From positions 1 to 52,904 of the forward strand of contig NZ_QMEB01000007.1 of NCBI RefSeq assembly GCF_012912135.1: a DNA stretch of 52,904 nt, in the 5' to 3' direction. The stretch is from Brasilonema bromeliae SPC951 (lineage in GTDB: Bacteria > Cyanobacteriota > Cyanobacteriia > Cyanobacteriales > Nostocaceae). Position numbers and translations under genes: made by a program. Below the pieces are notes generated by a model, which was not told the DNA's origin, made no database searches, and worked only from the letters and a program-made list of their open reading frames with translations. This document shows, one piece after another, positions 33,023-43,122 of this stretch; within the stretch, counting starts at the first letter, position 1, and the number at the start of each line of letters is the position of its first letter.

Positions 33023-33176
33023 CGCTTTCACCCCAGAAACGATTGCTTTTAAGGTACACCCGTATACTTGCTTTCTAATACAGCTTGGATGCTGTCTTTA
33101 AAAACAAAAGTTTAATGCTATAAATGTTAACACACTAATTAAAATATTAAGTGTTCAAACAGAATCTGCGACTTCT

Positions 33177-33599
33177 ATGAGTTACTTAGTTATCTACGAT
33201 GGGAATTGCAATCTCTGTGTCACAGGAGTGCAAATGCTGGAGACTCTTGATCAGGGACAACTTTTTCGCTACGTTGCTATGCAAGACGAGTCAACTCTCC
33301 AACAGTGGGGAATTACACCCGAAGATTGTGAGTTGGGTATGATTCTCATAGATGCAGATGCACCAGAAAGACGCTGGCAAGGCAGTGCAGCTGCTGAGGA
33401 AATTGGGCGATTGTTGCCTAATGGTAGTGTATTTGTAGATGCATATCGGGCTTTACCAGGGGTAAAGTGGGCGGGCGATCGCTTTTACGAACAAATCCGA
33501 GATCACCGTTACACTATCTTTGGCAAACGTTCTAGTACTTATGAATCGACCTATTGCATTGATGGTGGTTGCAAGGTTGCTAAAAATGATGCTTCCTGA
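33177..33599 (+). CDS. DCC1-like thiol-disulfide oxidoreductase family protein (DUF393)
   Basis: The 140-residue protein has the diagnostic YDGNCNLCVTGVQML motif (D-x-x-C-x-x-C) at its N-terminus, and FGKRSSTYESTYCIDGG in its C-terminal part. DCC proteins are thioredoxin-like; substrates are mostly unknown. It is divergently arranged with the AraC regulator and has its own upstream region of 154 nt. Confidence 0.88.
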   Translation: MSYLVIYDGNCNLCVTGVQMLETLDQGQLFRYVAMQDESTLQQWGITPEDCELGMILIDADAPERRWQGSAAAEEIGRLLPNGSVFVDAYRALPGVKWAGDRFYEQIRDHRYTIFGKRSSTYESTYCIDGGCKVAKNDAS

Positions 33600-33628
33600 A
33601 AACCAGCAAACTCCCGCCTTCATAATTA

Positions 33629-34060
33629 TCAGATGGGAGGAGCAGAATTAAAAATCTCCAGTATCTGCCTACAAAAATCTTTAAGCTTTTCCCCCACCTG
33701 CACAGAAGGTACAGATGTTCCCACGAAACTCCAATTTTCTACTGTAGAAAGTCGCCACTGTTCACCAATATGGCTGAAACCAGCGACTTCTACGCCAATA
33801 GCACGACGTGAACCATTTAAATGGTCATGATAAAAACGGATTTGTATTAATATACTGCGGCTTTGCCATGATTTACTGATGCCAGGAAAGTGAAAGCCAA
33901 TGTCTATAGAATCTGGATCGACTAACTCTCTGGTTTGCGGATCGTTTTTCCAAGGTTTGAGATCCGATCTGGCATCTGGAAACTCAGATTTGAATAAATT
34001 AACTACGGTAGCGATCTTGCTGGCAAATTCAAGGTTTGTTGCCATCTCAGCTGCGTTCAC
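33629..34060 (-). CDS. Conserved hypothetical protein
   Basis: The 143-residue soluble protein starts MNAAEMATNLEFASKIATVV and contains KPWKNDPQTRELVDPDSIDI, GFHFPGISKSWQSRSILIQI and GVEVAGFSHIGEQWRLSTVE. Alternating hydrophobic strands suggest an alpha/beta fold of about one domain. I do not recognise its family. It converges on the DCC gene (30 nt between stops) and has a 244-nt gap on its other side, shared with psbQ. Confidence 0.65.
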   Translation of the reverse strand: MNAAEMATNLEFASKIATVVNLFKSEFPDARSDLKPWKNDPQTRELVDPDSIDIGFHFPGISKSWQSRSILIQIRFYHDHLNGSRRAIGVEVAGFSHIGEQWRLSTVENWSFVGTSVPSVQVGEKLKDFCRQILEIFNSAPPI

Positions 34061-34304
34061 AAAAACACTCCTACGTTATTTCACCAGGCGTATGAGGGTG
34101 CTTGAATATTGAATGACTTAGTCTGGCTATTTTAAGCAATTTTACTCAAAATTTCAAGAAAAAAAGATCAAAAATATGCCTTTGACCGAAAATATTAAGT
34201 AAAGATAGAAAATTTTCCGCAAAATTCGTCATTAGTAGGAACGATGGGATACGCCAGCGATCTAAAATGACACTGATCATTGGTAAGTAAAATAAGTTTA
34301 GCTT

Positions 34305-34772
34305 ATGCTGCGTCAACGCTCAATTTTGTCGCTCCTTCTAGGATTCTTAGCAATTTTTCTCATTAGTTGTGGCGGTCCTGGGGTCGCAACACCACCTCCA
34401 ACATACACACCAGATCAATTGGTGAAAATTCAGGAATACGTTTCTGACATTCAGGGTGTAAAAGAACGCTCACGAGAACTCGAAAGGCTGATCCAAACCA
34501 AACAGTGGGTGAAAGTTGGAAACTTCACACATGGTCCGATGACAGAAGCAAGGCTGTCGATGAACTATGTTACATCCAATCTGCTACCCAAAGACCAATC
34601 AGCAGGACGTGAGTTAGTGCGTGATTTGTTGGATAAGCTCATAAAAATCGACCAAGCTGCTGAGGTTGGTAACACGAATGGTGCCTTGAATAGCTCAGTA
34701 GCTGCTTTTGCAGACATTGACAAATTCTTACAACTGGTTCCTCAAACAAGCAGTCCGTCAGAAGAAAGCTAA
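34305..34772 (+). CDS. psbQ: Photosystem II lipoprotein PsbQ (CyanoQ)
   Basis: The 155-residue protein has a lipoprotein signal (LLLGFLAIFLISC, lipobox L-I-S-C with lipidated Cys22) and a four-helix PsbQ body (LVKIQEYVSDIQGVKERSRE, RLSMNYVTSNLLPKDQSAGR). CyanoQ attaches to the lumenal face of photosystem II and stabilises the oxygen-evolving complex. Length is typical. This is one of the markers for a cyanobacterial host. It probably has its own promoter in the 244-nt upstream gap. Confidence 0.88.
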   Translation: MLRQRSILSLLLGFLAIFLISCGGPGVATPPPTYTPDQLVKIQEYVSDIQGVKERSRELERLIQTKQWVKVGNFTHGPMTEARLSMNYVTSNLLPKDQSAGRELVRDLLDKLIKIDQAAEVGNTNGALNSSVAAFADIDKFLQLVPQTSSPSEES

Positions 34773-34913
34773 GCGTGATAGGGTGAAGAGGAAGATGGGG
34801 GAACAAAAGCACCAGGAGCAGGAAAGCAAGGAAAAGTTATCTTCCATATTCCGGCTTTCCCACAACTCCACTTCCTCACCTTCCCATCTTCTTTGTCTTC
34901 ACTTGCAGAAACA

Positions 34914-36059
34914 ATGAGTCATGTCGTTATCATCGGTTGCGGTGTGGTTGGGGCAGCAATTGCCTATGAACTTAGCAAAGTCAACGGGCTAAGAATCACA
35001 GTTGTTGACCAACAACCACCAGCACTTGCCTCTACAGGAGCAGCACTGGGTGTTTTAATGGGTATCATCAGCCAAAAAACCAAGGGGAAGGCTTGGCAGA
35101 TGCGACAAACAAGCATACTCGGTTATGAAACTCTCATTCCTGAATTAGAAACCCTTACAGATCGTAAAATTGGCTACAACCGTCAGGGAATCCTTATGCT
35201 GCTACCTGAACCTTCTATGTCTTCTTTAGAAAAAGAAGATGGGGGAATCTCTGAATGGGAAAAGTTGCAAGAAATTCGCCAATCTCAAGGTTTTTCCCTA
35301 GAAATTTGGGATACTGATAAACTCAAGCAAGTTTGTCCCCATGTGAATAACGATCAGATTGTGGGGGCTGTTTACTCTCCGTGCGATCGCCAAGTTGATC
35401 CAACTTCCCTCACCTTAGCTCTCATTGACGCTGCAAAGCATAACGGTGTTGATTTCAAATTTGGTGTTCCGGTTTTGGGTATAGAACCCCAGCCGTTGTC
35501 TCCTTCTCAAGAAAGAGATTCTGAAAAATATTGCAACCAACTTCAGACGCCAGAGGGAAAAATGACTGCTGATTGGTTTGTTGTAGCGGCTGGGTTGGGT
35601 TCTTCTTTATTGAGTGCACAATTAAAGCAAATGGTTGATATTCGCCCTGTGCTAGGGCAAGCTTTGTGTGTTCGCTTAGGACATTGTCTTGGAAATCCTG
35701 ACTTCCAGCCGGTGATTACAGGTGATGATGTCCATATTGTCCCCGTAGGTGGTGGGGATTACTGGATAGGTGCAACGGTTGAATTTCCGACCAATAAAAA
35801 AGATGAGGTCATAGCTGATAAAGAACTGCTGGAGTTGGTTAGAAAGCAGGCGATCGCCTTTTGCCCAGACTTAGCAACAGCGACAACTATCCGTACTTGG
35901 TCAGGGTTACGTCCTCGTCCTGAAGGACGTCCAGCACCAGTAATTGGTAAATTGCCTGGATATAGTAACATCTTGCTTGCTACTGGACATTATCGCAATG
36001 GGGTTTTACTTGCACCAGCGACAGCTTACGCAATTCGTGAGATGATTATTGCTAACTAA
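34914..36059 (+). CDS. FAD-dependent amino-acid oxidase family protein (ThiO/glycine oxidase-like)
   Basis: The 381-residue DAO-fold protein has the dinucleotide motif VVIIGCGVVGAAIAYELS, TGAALGVLMG, a FAD-binding ADWFVVAAGLGSSLL and the C-terminal TWSGLRPRPEGRPAPVIGKL with LATGHYRNGVLLAPATA. The GHYRNGVLLAP string is typical of glycine oxidase ThiO, which supplies the imine for thiazole synthesis in thiamine biosynthesis. An upstream in-frame TTG (34893) is possible, but homology begins at the ATG. Confidence 0.85.
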   Translation: MSHVVIIGCGVVGAAIAYELSKVNGLRITVVDQQPPALASTGAALGVLMGIISQKTKGKAWQMRQTSILGYETLIPELETLTDRKIGYNRQGILMLLPEPSMSSLEKEDGGISEWEKLQEIRQSQGFSLEIWDTDKLKQVCPHVNNDQIVGAVYSPCDRQVDPTSLTLALIDAAKHNGVDFKFGVPVLGIEPQPLSPSQERDSEKYCNQLQTPEGKMTADWFVVAAGLGSSLLSAQLKQMVDIRPVLGQALCVRLGHCLGNPDFQPVITGDDVHIVPVGGGDYWIGATVEFPTNKKDEVIADKELLELVRKQAIAFCPDLATATTIRTWSGLRPRPEGRPAPVIGKLPGYSNILLATGHYRNGVLLAPATAYAIREMIIAN

Positions 36060-36382
36060 TCATAATTAATAACCCAATCTTAATCTGACGATAAAAAGTC
36101 GTAGCGGGAGAAACAAAACCTACCTACGAGGCTTCCAATAAATCCACTTATATCAGGTTCGCTTAATTACTTAATAATAAAACGATCTCACCAGGTGCCC
36201 CTAGTCCCCACTATGTCCTCCGGACAAGCTACGCATGAACGTGGGGATCAGTGAGTTCCCCTCTCCTTAATAAGGAGAGGGGTGCCCGAAGGGCGGGGTG
36301 AGGTGAAACGTATCACAATTTCCAATATCAATAACAAACTTCTTTTTCTTTTTTTTTGTTCTTATTTCATTCGTACATTCAA
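36060..36382. other. Intergenic region with dispersed repeats
   Basis: 323 nt. It contains a 12-bp perfect hairpin at 36258-36282 and, upstream, tccccac facing gtgggga at about 36206-36246 with about 27 bases (tatgtcctccggacaagcta and so on) between them. No small gene is evident. Confidence 0.6.
36258..36282. repeat. Perfect 12-bp hairpin, dispersed repeat
   Basis: cccctctcctta, one base, taaggagagggg, followed by tgcccgaagggcggggtgag. This exact style of repeat is widespread in intergenic DNA of filamentous cyanobacteria. Confidence 0.8.
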
Positions 36383-37234
36383 ATGTCAATAACAGAAAAC
36401 AAAATTCAAGTCGGCTCGTTAGAATGGTTTTACCGGGAAGCAGTACCTACTGGTAGAAGTGAGTTACTTCCTGTCTTACTGCTACATGGTTTACCATCAC
36501 AAAGTTATAGTTGGCGCAATATTATGCCAGCTTTGGCAAAGCAAGGAACAAGAGCAATAGCGCCTGATTGGATCGGCTTTGGTTTTTCTTCCAAACCAGA
36601 CAAAAGAGATTTCGCTTACACACCTGATGCTTTTCTGACAGCTTTAGAAGGATTTCTAAAATCTATAGAACTTGAACGTTTTTCCTTAGTTGTGCAAGGC
36701 TTTTTAGGTTCTGTTGGTCTACAATATGCCTTGCGTCATCCAGAACAAATTGCCAATATAACCATACTTAACACACCAATTTCTACTCAGGCGAAGTTAC
36801 CGTGGAAAATTCAACAAATGGGATTACCTTTTGCAGGTGACATGATTACTCAAGATCCACTGTTAGTTGACCGGACTCTAGAAGGTGGCTGTCGTTACGT
36901 CATTACAGAAGAACATTTAAATATTTATCGTAAACCCTTTTTGAAAAGTTCTGCTGCTGGAAGAAGTTTGTTAGCAACTATCCGTAATTTGCAGTTGCGC
37001 TCAGCAATGACGGAAATAGATAATGGTTTTAAGGAATTGCACCAAGAAATTTTAATTTTGTGGGGAATGATAGATCCTTGGCTACCTATAAATATAGCTC
37101 AATATTTTGTGAATTCCCTGGAAAAAGGGAGTTTGATTAAACTTAACAATGTTGGTCATTATCCTCAAGAACATTATCACGAAACAATTCTTGAAGACCT
37201 TTTGCCTTTTGTTCGTGTTAAAGATAGCAATTAA
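36383..37234 (+). CDS. Alpha/beta hydrolase-fold protein without canonical nucleophile
   Basis: The 283-residue protein has the fold's oxyanion region (VLLLHGLPSQSYSWRNIMPA), IAPDWIGFGFSSKP, a nucleophile-elbow region that reads LVVQGFLGSVGLQYALRHPE, the acid strand ILWGMIDPWLP and the catalytic His in NVGHYPQEH. The elbow position that should be Ser, Asp or Cys is Gly, which recalls a plant/cyanobacterial subgroup. It may be a non-hydrolytic or atypical member. ATG 36383 is chosen; upstream in-frame codons are unsupported. Confidence 0.82.
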   Translation: MSITENKIQVGSLEWFYREAVPTGRSELLPVLLLHGLPSQSYSWRNIMPALAKQGTRAIAPDWIGFGFSSKPDKRDFAYTPDAFLTALEGFLKSIELERFSLVVQGFLGSVGLQYALRHPEQIANITILNTPISTQAKLPWKIQQMGLPFAGDMITQDPLLVDRTLEGGCRYVITEEHLNIYRKPFLKSSAAGRSLLATIRNLQLRSAMTEIDNGFKELHQEILILWGMIDPWLPINIAQYFVNSLEKGSLIKLNNVGHYPQEHYHETILEDLLPFVRVKDSN

Positions 37235-37437
37235 TAATGATAGCAATTGGAATTCAAGAGTGACATCACTTTTATATCTTCTTAAGATTTCAAATTTTGT
37301 CGAGTGAGCATTTTATGCTCATCTGTTTTGCAATTCGTTAAATAACCAGAGTTAAGTTTCATAAATCAGATAGGATTTCTATAGCACCTTTACATTATTT
37401 ATGTGTGCCAAAAATCCATTAATGGAGAAAAAGATTC

Positions 37438-38016
37438 ATGGCTTATTCCTGGTTTAAGGCTTTTCACATTGTCGGTATAGTCGTTTGGTTTGCTGGTTTG
37501 TTCTACCTCGTGCGTCTTTTCATCTACCATGTTGAAGCCAACCAAGAACCGGAACCAGCGCGCACAATACTGAAAAATCAGTATCAGATAATGGAAAAGC
37601 GTCTGTACAATATCATCACAACTCCAGGGATGCTGGTAACAGTCGCAATGGCGATTGGTTTATTGAGTAGGGAACCAGATGTTCTCAAAGAAGGATGGTT
37701 ACATGTAAAACTGGGATTTGTTGTCCTTTTACTTGGCTATCATCATTACTGTAAGCGTCTTATGAAGCAGTTAGCCCAAGACACGTGCAAATGGAACAGT
37801 CAGCAGTTGAGGGCGTTAAATGAAGCACCTACAGTTATGTTAGTGGTGATTGTATTGCTAGCTGTGTTCAAAAACAATCTACCTACAGATATCACAGCTT
37901 GGGGTATTGTCGGCATGATTATTGGGATGGCGGCGACTATTCAGCTTTACGCGAGAAAACGCCGCAAAGATAAGGAAAAGCTGACAACAGAAATGGTGCA
38001 GCAGCAAAGCAGCTAA
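37438..38016 (+). CDS. hemJ: Protoporphyrinogen IX oxidase HemJ
   Basis: The 192-residue membrane protein has the HemJ/UPF0093 signature: AYSWFKAFHIVGIVVWFAGL with conserved His10, then EKRLYNIITTPGMLVTVAMA, GWLHVKLGFVVLL with the conserved Lys, and four hydrophobic helices. HemJ oxidises protoporphyrinogen IX in heme and chlorophyll synthesis and is the usual form in cyanobacteria. GGAG lies 11 bases upstream of the ATG. A strong terminator follows. Confidence 0.95.
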   Translation: MAYSWFKAFHIVGIVVWFAGLFYLVRLFIYHVEANQEPEPARTILKNQYQIMEKRLYNIITTPGMLVTVAMAIGLLSREPDVLKEGWLHVKLGFVVLLLGYHHYCKRLMKQLAQDTCKWNSQQLRALNEAPTVMLVVIVLLAVFKNNLPTDITAWGIVGMIIGMAATIQLYARKRRKDKEKLTTEMVQQQSS

Positions 38017-38063
38017 ATAAGCTTTGGTCTATATCTTAAACCCTCAGTTATACATACATACGC

Positions 38064-38090
38064 AGCCTGCCAAAGCAGGCTTTGTTTGTA
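38064..38090 (+). terminator. Intrinsic terminator of hemJ
   Basis: agcctgc (38064-38070), loop caaa, gcaggct (38075-38081), then ttgtttg. Outer sequences acatac and gtatgt extend the stem. It lies about 50 nt after the hemJ stop. Confidence 0.8.
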
Positions 38091-38346
38091 TGTTAGGAAA
38101 CTACAGTATTATGCGACATACTTAAAAATACTTATCTCTTCTACTTTATTGAAATTTTATATAAATAACATAAAATTTCAGTTAAGCTTTTTTTGAAAAA
38201 AATTATTTTTGTTAGAGTCATGATTAGGCATCTATCTGCAGCTAGATAAAACTCTAAGGCTCTGGTTATTATTTTTTATAATTGCCATATTCTATACTGA
38301 TTACTGTATTTACTTACGGAATATCCCCTAGGACGATATCTACTAA

Positions 38347-38628
38347 ATGAAAATTATTTATTTTGGTAAAATTTTAACAATCTGGTTATTCGTAGAATTC
38401 TTACTGAGCCTAAGCTTATCTGCTCACGCTCAGGAAAAATTAGAAGCTAGAAGCACTACCTTACCACAACAGCTTATATCGCAGCAGAATTTTATACCAC
38501 CAAGACAAGGGAAACCAAAAGATACCTCTGGTGCAGGTTCCCGCAGTAGACTTTGTGAAAATTGTGGAACATCTATAAATAGAGATGTAAACGCAGCAAT
38601 CAATTTATCGCGTTTGGCTACAGCGTGA
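38347..38628 (+). pseudogene. Chimera: DUF928-like N-terminus joined to a TnpB C-terminal remnant
   Basis: The 93-residue frame has a signal peptide (TIWLFVEFLLSLSLSAHAQ) and a DUF928-like stretch (NFIPPRQGKPKDTSGAGSR). It then switches abruptly to the end of a TnpB zinc finger and RuvC III motif (CENCGTSINRDVNAAINLSR, then LATA). DUF928 proteins are usually over 150 residues, so the host gene was cut by an IS605-type element of which only the last 25 codons and right-end DNA remain. The frame is open, and a small secreted peptide could still be made. Confidence 0.7.
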
Positions 38629-38690
38629 AAGCTTACAGAGGGATAACCGCTCCCATGCTCCCGATGAAGTAAGAAGTAAATGTCTAGTTT
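38551..38690 (+). mobile_element. Relic right end of an IS200/IS605 TnpB element
   Basis: It starts at the TnpB-like codons (CENCG...) and continues into non-coding DNA with ccgctcccatgctcccgatg and aagtaagaagtaaatg, reminiscent of IS605 right ends. Both boundaries are approximate. It differs in sequence from the intact element at 19681. Confidence 0.5.
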
Positions 38691-38749
38691 GTCTAGATTT
38701 TACATAGCAGAAATTGTACAACTAGATCTGCATCCCAAGAGTTGAAGTA

Positions 38750-41518
38750 CTAATGTAAGCGTTGCTCTTGGCGAAGTATCTGCTCAATTAACGCCTGATT
38801 ATCAGAACTTTCTGCTTGTTTGAGATATTCAAGGGCAATCTGTCCGACAGCAGGTTCCTCCCGTGAAATAGCAACTAACAACTCTACAGTTTGATAAAGT
38901 TGAGCTTTTTCTGATTGCCGATTCGTGACAATTGGCAGAGTCACAGCAGCAATCACAAGTCCAATCATCGCAGGAACAACAGGAATCCAGCAACCTTGTA
39001 AAAAGGCAAGGTAGGCAATTGCTATGAGTCCTCCCTCCGCAATAGCAACGGCAGTAATTATAGATTGAGGTGACTTTCTCTGCCAGGCTAACGCAGTTCC
39101 CACACTACACCAAAGCAAAATCCAAAGCCATTCCATTGGTTTAGATCGAACTGTTAGCAGGGGTCGCCCCTGTAGCGCAGCACTCAAAATCATGCTAGTA
39201 ATATTGGCGTGAATCGTCACCCCTGCCATTTGTTTTGCAGAACCAACGTTCTGACTGCTTAGTGGTGTTTGAAACATATCGTTGACGCTTTCAGCGGTGG
39301 AGCCGATGAGGACAACGCGATCGCGCATCAACTCTAGTGGTATCTTATTAGCTAACAAATCTATGAGCGAGAACCTCTGAAACTGTTGCTCAGTACCATG
39401 AAAGTTGAGCAAAACTTGATAGCCTCCAGCATCAGCCTGGACATAGCCACCGTCATTGGGTTGAAAGGGAACAAGCACTGTTTTGCCGAGGTGAATTTGC
39501 TCGCGATGCTTGGTCTGAGGTTGAGGGGTGATACCTTCAGCTTCTAGATAGCGAAGTGCGAGCTGCAAACCAAGATTAAGGTGTAATGAAGAGTTTTCTA
39601 GTTTAACTGAAAGCAACGCCCGACGCAACTTGCCATCTCCATCTAAAACCTGATCAGCAAGACCAACCTGACCTAATTGGGCTAAAGTTGGTGGTGCAGC
39701 CACCTGACTACCCACTGCCTTTTCAATACCAATGAGATTCTCAGTTGTTTTATAAAGTTCTACTAATTCCTGATGACCAGGTTCTATCGGCAAATCTCGA
39801 TACAAATCCAGCCCGATCGCTCTAGGTTTATAGCTTTTTATTTTGCGGATCGCTTGAGTTAACACCCGGTCTGTCAGAGGATATTGACCAATTTGCTTAA
39901 TATCTGGCTCATCAATTGTAATTATAGTAATACGGGGGTCAACTGCTGCAGGAGGACGCGCCTGAAAAAAAGAATCTAGCATTGACCACTCCATCCCCTG
40001 TAGTAGTCCAGTAAAACGTAGAAGAATAACAAAACTGGCAACTCCCCCAGCAATGCATCCCATCCAGAATTTACTCAGACGTAGCTTTTGGGCTTTTCGT
40101 TTTGCGGCTTTGCGTGCGTTTGCCAATATTCGATTCGCTTGTTGGGCAGCAAGTACGGCAAATTGAGCTTTTTCTCGTTCAATTTGTCGTGCCTGTTTTT
40201 CTGCGGCTAAATCGGTTTCAACTTGTCGCTTTGCCAGTTCCTGACTGGCAGCGAGAAAGCGATAATCTAAGTCACTGAGCCTTTTATTTTTTGACCAAGC
40301 CAGTGCTTGCTGCAATGCAAGATCCACCAAAAGCTGGGACTCATCTTGCTGATTTGAAGCAATCCAAGCTTTAAAGCGTTGCGCGTAGGGACGCAAATTT
40401 TCCAATTTTAGAGCAACCCATTCTGAATTAAAGACTGTTTGATAGATTGGGTTTTTCACCCTCAAATATCCCTGCTCATTGACAACCAAACCTGACAAAA
40501 GAAGTTCAATCTGTTCTGGACTATCATCGGTTGGTACGTCTTCCCCAGCCAGAATTTGTTGATATATTCCCAAGCTACGCCCTGCAATTTGCTCATTAGC
40601 AAGCAGGCGATCGCTAATTGTCCGCAAATGTTCTGGCTCATCCTGAGATTCCCACTTGTGGATTATACGTGATTTCACAATACTTTCTACCCAAAATGCC
40701 TCAGTCCCAGGGAGAACGATCAGCGTCTGACTCACTGAATCTTGACTCGAACTTTGTACCAACAGACACAGTTTTTGCGTCAGAAAGGGTTGTCCTCCTG
40801 TCCAAGATAAAATTTCTTTGATAATTGTCTGAGCATTACCTTGCTCAACTGCTAATCCTTTTACCAATGGCTCCACTTCACCCATCGTAAAGCCGTGCAG
40901 TTCTATGGCTTTACCAATATTAAACGGAGTCCGCTTTGGATCTTGAATTAAATCTGATGGTGTTGTTACCCCAAAAATGACAAATGTGATGCGATTGTAT
41001 TCTGGGTCGATTGCTCTGCGATTATAACAAAACCGAATGAAGGCAAAAAAGTCATCAACAGAAAAATCAAGGCTCTTGATGCTATCAACTTCATCAATGA
41101 AGATAAACAGTCTTTCTTCGGGAAATTGAACTAGCAGGACTTCAGAAATAAATCGGCTCAGCCTTTGGAGTACAGGGATATCCTCCTGCTCCCGCCACCA
41201 AGCTTTTAAGTTAAATTTCCCTAACAGCTTGAAACCTAGCCATAACTCAGCAACGACTCCCTTGTACCACTGCTCTGGGGTAATATTTTCACAACCAATG
41301 TTGGTCATATCCACAGTCGTGCATCTAAACCCATCTTGTTGTAGGCGATGCCGAGTTCTGACTAGAAGCGAGGACTTGCCCATTTGCCGAGAGTTGAGAA
41401 CATAGCAAAATTCACCTTCTTTGAGAGCTTCATAGAGTTGCTTGTCAGCCTGTCGTTCTACATAGCTAGGAGCATTAATGGTTAGACTACCACCGACTTG
41501 ATACGTGTAACGGTTCAT
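38750..41518 (-). CDS. AAA-like ATPase domain fused to CHASE2 sensor
   Basis: The 922-residue protein has an N-terminal STAND-like/AAA_35 NTPase (Walker [10 protein letters not shown] at 42-50, Walker [11 protein letters not shown] at about 136-145), helical repeats, a coiled coil (about 440-490, [20 protein letters not shown]), a first TM helix, a CHASE2 extracytoplasmic domain ([43 protein letters not shown]) and three C-terminal TM helices. CHASE2 senses unknown ligands outside the cytoplasm. Cyanobacteria use this architecture widely, but the output of the NTPase is unknown. It appears intact and monocistronic. Confidence 0.88.
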   Translation of the reverse strand: MNRYTYQVGGSLTINAPSYVERQADKQLYEALKEGEFCYVLNSRQMGKSSLLVRTRHRLQQDGFRCTTVDMTNIGCENITPEQWYKGVVAELWLGFKLLGKFNLKAWWREQEDIPVLQRLSRFISEVLLVQFPEERLFIFIDEVDSIKSLDFSVDDFFAFIRFCYNRRAIDPEYNRITFVIFGVTTPSDLIQDPKRTPFNIGKAIELHGFTMGEVEPLVKGLAVEQGNAQTIIKEILSWTGGQPFLTQKLCLLVQSSSQDSVSQTLIVLPGTEAFWVESIVKSRIIHKWESQDEPEHLRTISDRLLANEQIAGRSLGIYQQILAGEDVPTDDSPEQIELLLSGLVVNEQGYLRVKNPIYQTVFNSEWVALKLENLRPYAQRFKAWIASNQQDESQLLVDLALQQALAWSKNKRLSDLDYRFLAASQELAKRQVETDLAAEKQARQIEREKAQFAVLAAQQANRILANARKAAKRKAQKLRLSKFWMGCIAGGVASFVILLRFTGLLQGMEWSMLDSFFQARPPAAVDPRITIITIDEPDIKQIGQYPLTDRVLTQAIRKIKSYKPRAIGLDLYRDLPIEPGHQELVELYKTTENLIGIEKAVGSQVAAPPTLAQLGQVGLADQVLDGDGKLRRALLSVKLENSSLHLNLGLQLALRYLEAEGITPQPQTKHREQIHLGKTVLVPFQPNDGGYVQADAGGYQVLLNFHGTEQQFQRFSLIDLLANKIPLELMRDRVVLIGSTAESVNDMFQTPLSSQNVGSAKQMAGVTIHANITSMILSAALQGRPLLTVRSKPMEWLWILLWCSVGTALAWQRKSPQSIITAVAIAEGGLIAIAYLAFLQGCWIPVVPAMIGLVIAAVTLPIVTNRQSEKAQLYQTVELLVAISREEPAVGQIALEYLKQAESSDNQALIEQILRQEQRLH

Positions 41519-43122
41519 TTGAGAATCTGAAGGTGTCGTAGACCGAAAATCTCAGCAGTCAATTATACTAAAGCGCACGCTTGACTTAATTGAATTATTA
41601 TAATATGCCCAGAAAAAATGATTATTATTATTGGCGTCAAACTTGAATTAGATTTCAGTTCGGGTTTTCCTTTTCTATCTTCTGTGTACTTTGTTTGTCA
41701 AGTTAATCCTTGCTGGAGTGTATCTGTTCAGTTGTGTGCATAAGTCTCCCAGGTATTGTTGTAAAAAAAGGTAATCCCAAAGAGCTATAGCAGCGTTTTC
41801 GTTTCTAAAAATATGTGATCACAGATACTCTCTACAAGTCAATTCTTACTTGCCCGTAGAATATTTTCTCTTTTCAAAGCAATTGACACCATCAGATTTA
41901 GAACAAAAGATAAGGAGGAATACCAATCCTAAGTGTTTTAGGTATGTTGACGGAATTCTAATCAGAAACATAAACCAGCAAATCAACAGAGTCAATATGT
42001 ATTTCGGGGTATATTCAGAGTCAATAGGTGAATGTCAGTAAAAAGGTATGCTGCTTGTTGGTACTGCTTTTGTCAGCTAGAGTTCTACATACTTTTCTTA
42101 CCCTTGCGACTATTTATCAACGACGATGGGAAAGGCCTTTCTTTATGGGGATAATACCAAATCTCTATGACGTTGCACTTAATAAAGCAAACAGAATATC
42201 ATCGGCTTGTGATGAAATGGAACTAAAAACTTTATATAACTTCTGCCTCAACTGAGAAGCGCGTTGGTGCAAAGTTCCCCATATGCCTAGAACCTCAAAA
42301 GTGAAGATAACAAGTCAAAAGCTTATCATCTAGGTCTTTCGCTGATTTAGAACGGTAGCTTTATTTTCGCGCTATGTGTACTAGAGCAAAGTCTTTAGTT
42401 CTCCAATTTAATGCGTCTTTGAGCATTGAATTGTATCATTTCACACATTTACTTACGGCAATTTATTGGTATTAATGACTTATGACTCAAATTCCTTAGC
42501 GAAAAGCTAGCAGATAAGTCATTTTTTATCGATAAAAAATTGACAGCTTGATTTGTGAGTACGTTACCTACTTTTCTTACTTTTCCCACTAATTTGATTT
42601 TCAAAGTAGTCATACAAGGTAGCAATTACCTAAAAAATAATCATCTATTATCAACGAAAAACTAAAACAAGTTGATTGCTAAGAAATATACAATGCTGTA
42701 TGATAAATAACCAAGATTAGTACTTGCCAATAAATTGACATATGCTGTATGATGAGCAGAAACGCAACAAACTTTAATAAAATTCTTGGGAATATATCGT
42801 GCGAATGGTTTTCCAGTGATGTTATTCCGTCCTAAGAATCTAATCGAAAAACTAAATTTTAGCTCTTGTAGAGCTACTTTGAAAATGGCTTAACTGCTAC
42901 TTTCAAAGTGACAAAAAAATAAGTGGTGAATTCTCCAGACATTCAGTTCGCAAGAATTGCTAGCTTATTCTCTACTAAGACTGACAAGAGGTTATGTTAA
43001 GCATATTCTCCTCTCACGGATTTTTGGAGAGGTTCTGATCACATACTCACTTGTTGGTTACTAACTAGCAATTTGATTTCAAGATTCAGATATCCTTGGT
43101 TTCGGTTGCATTTACATATAAT
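41519..43122. other. Long non-coding leader of the exopolysaccharide cluster
   Basis: About 1.6 kb, AT-rich. Two short open frames (41850-42041 and 42028-42255) lack recognisable motifs. I see the 22-nt motif at 42569-42590, a related shorter copy at 42089-42104, a direct repeat atgctgtatgat (about 42693 and 42742), and a small hairpin, tagctct-tgt-agagcta, at 42860-42876. No tRNA was found. Confidence 0.6.
42569..42590 (+). promoter_or_regulatory. Shared 22-nt motif, copy 1
   Basis: It reads tacttttcttactttt then cccact, and differs from 47140-47161 at one position. It lies about 530 nt before the GH10 gene. Similar placement before two transcription units of one pathway suggests a common promoter element or operator. 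Confidence 0.45.

Noticed and set aside
41850-42255. Two small overlapping frames in the 1.6-kb leader
   Set aside because: No motif or ribosome site is convincing, and composition is like the surrounding non-coding DNA. I considered a transposase remnant but could not support it.
42693-42753. Direct repeat atgctgtatgat as a possible attachment or origin repeat
   Set aside because: There are only two copies with imperfect flanks and no DnaA-box or integrase context.
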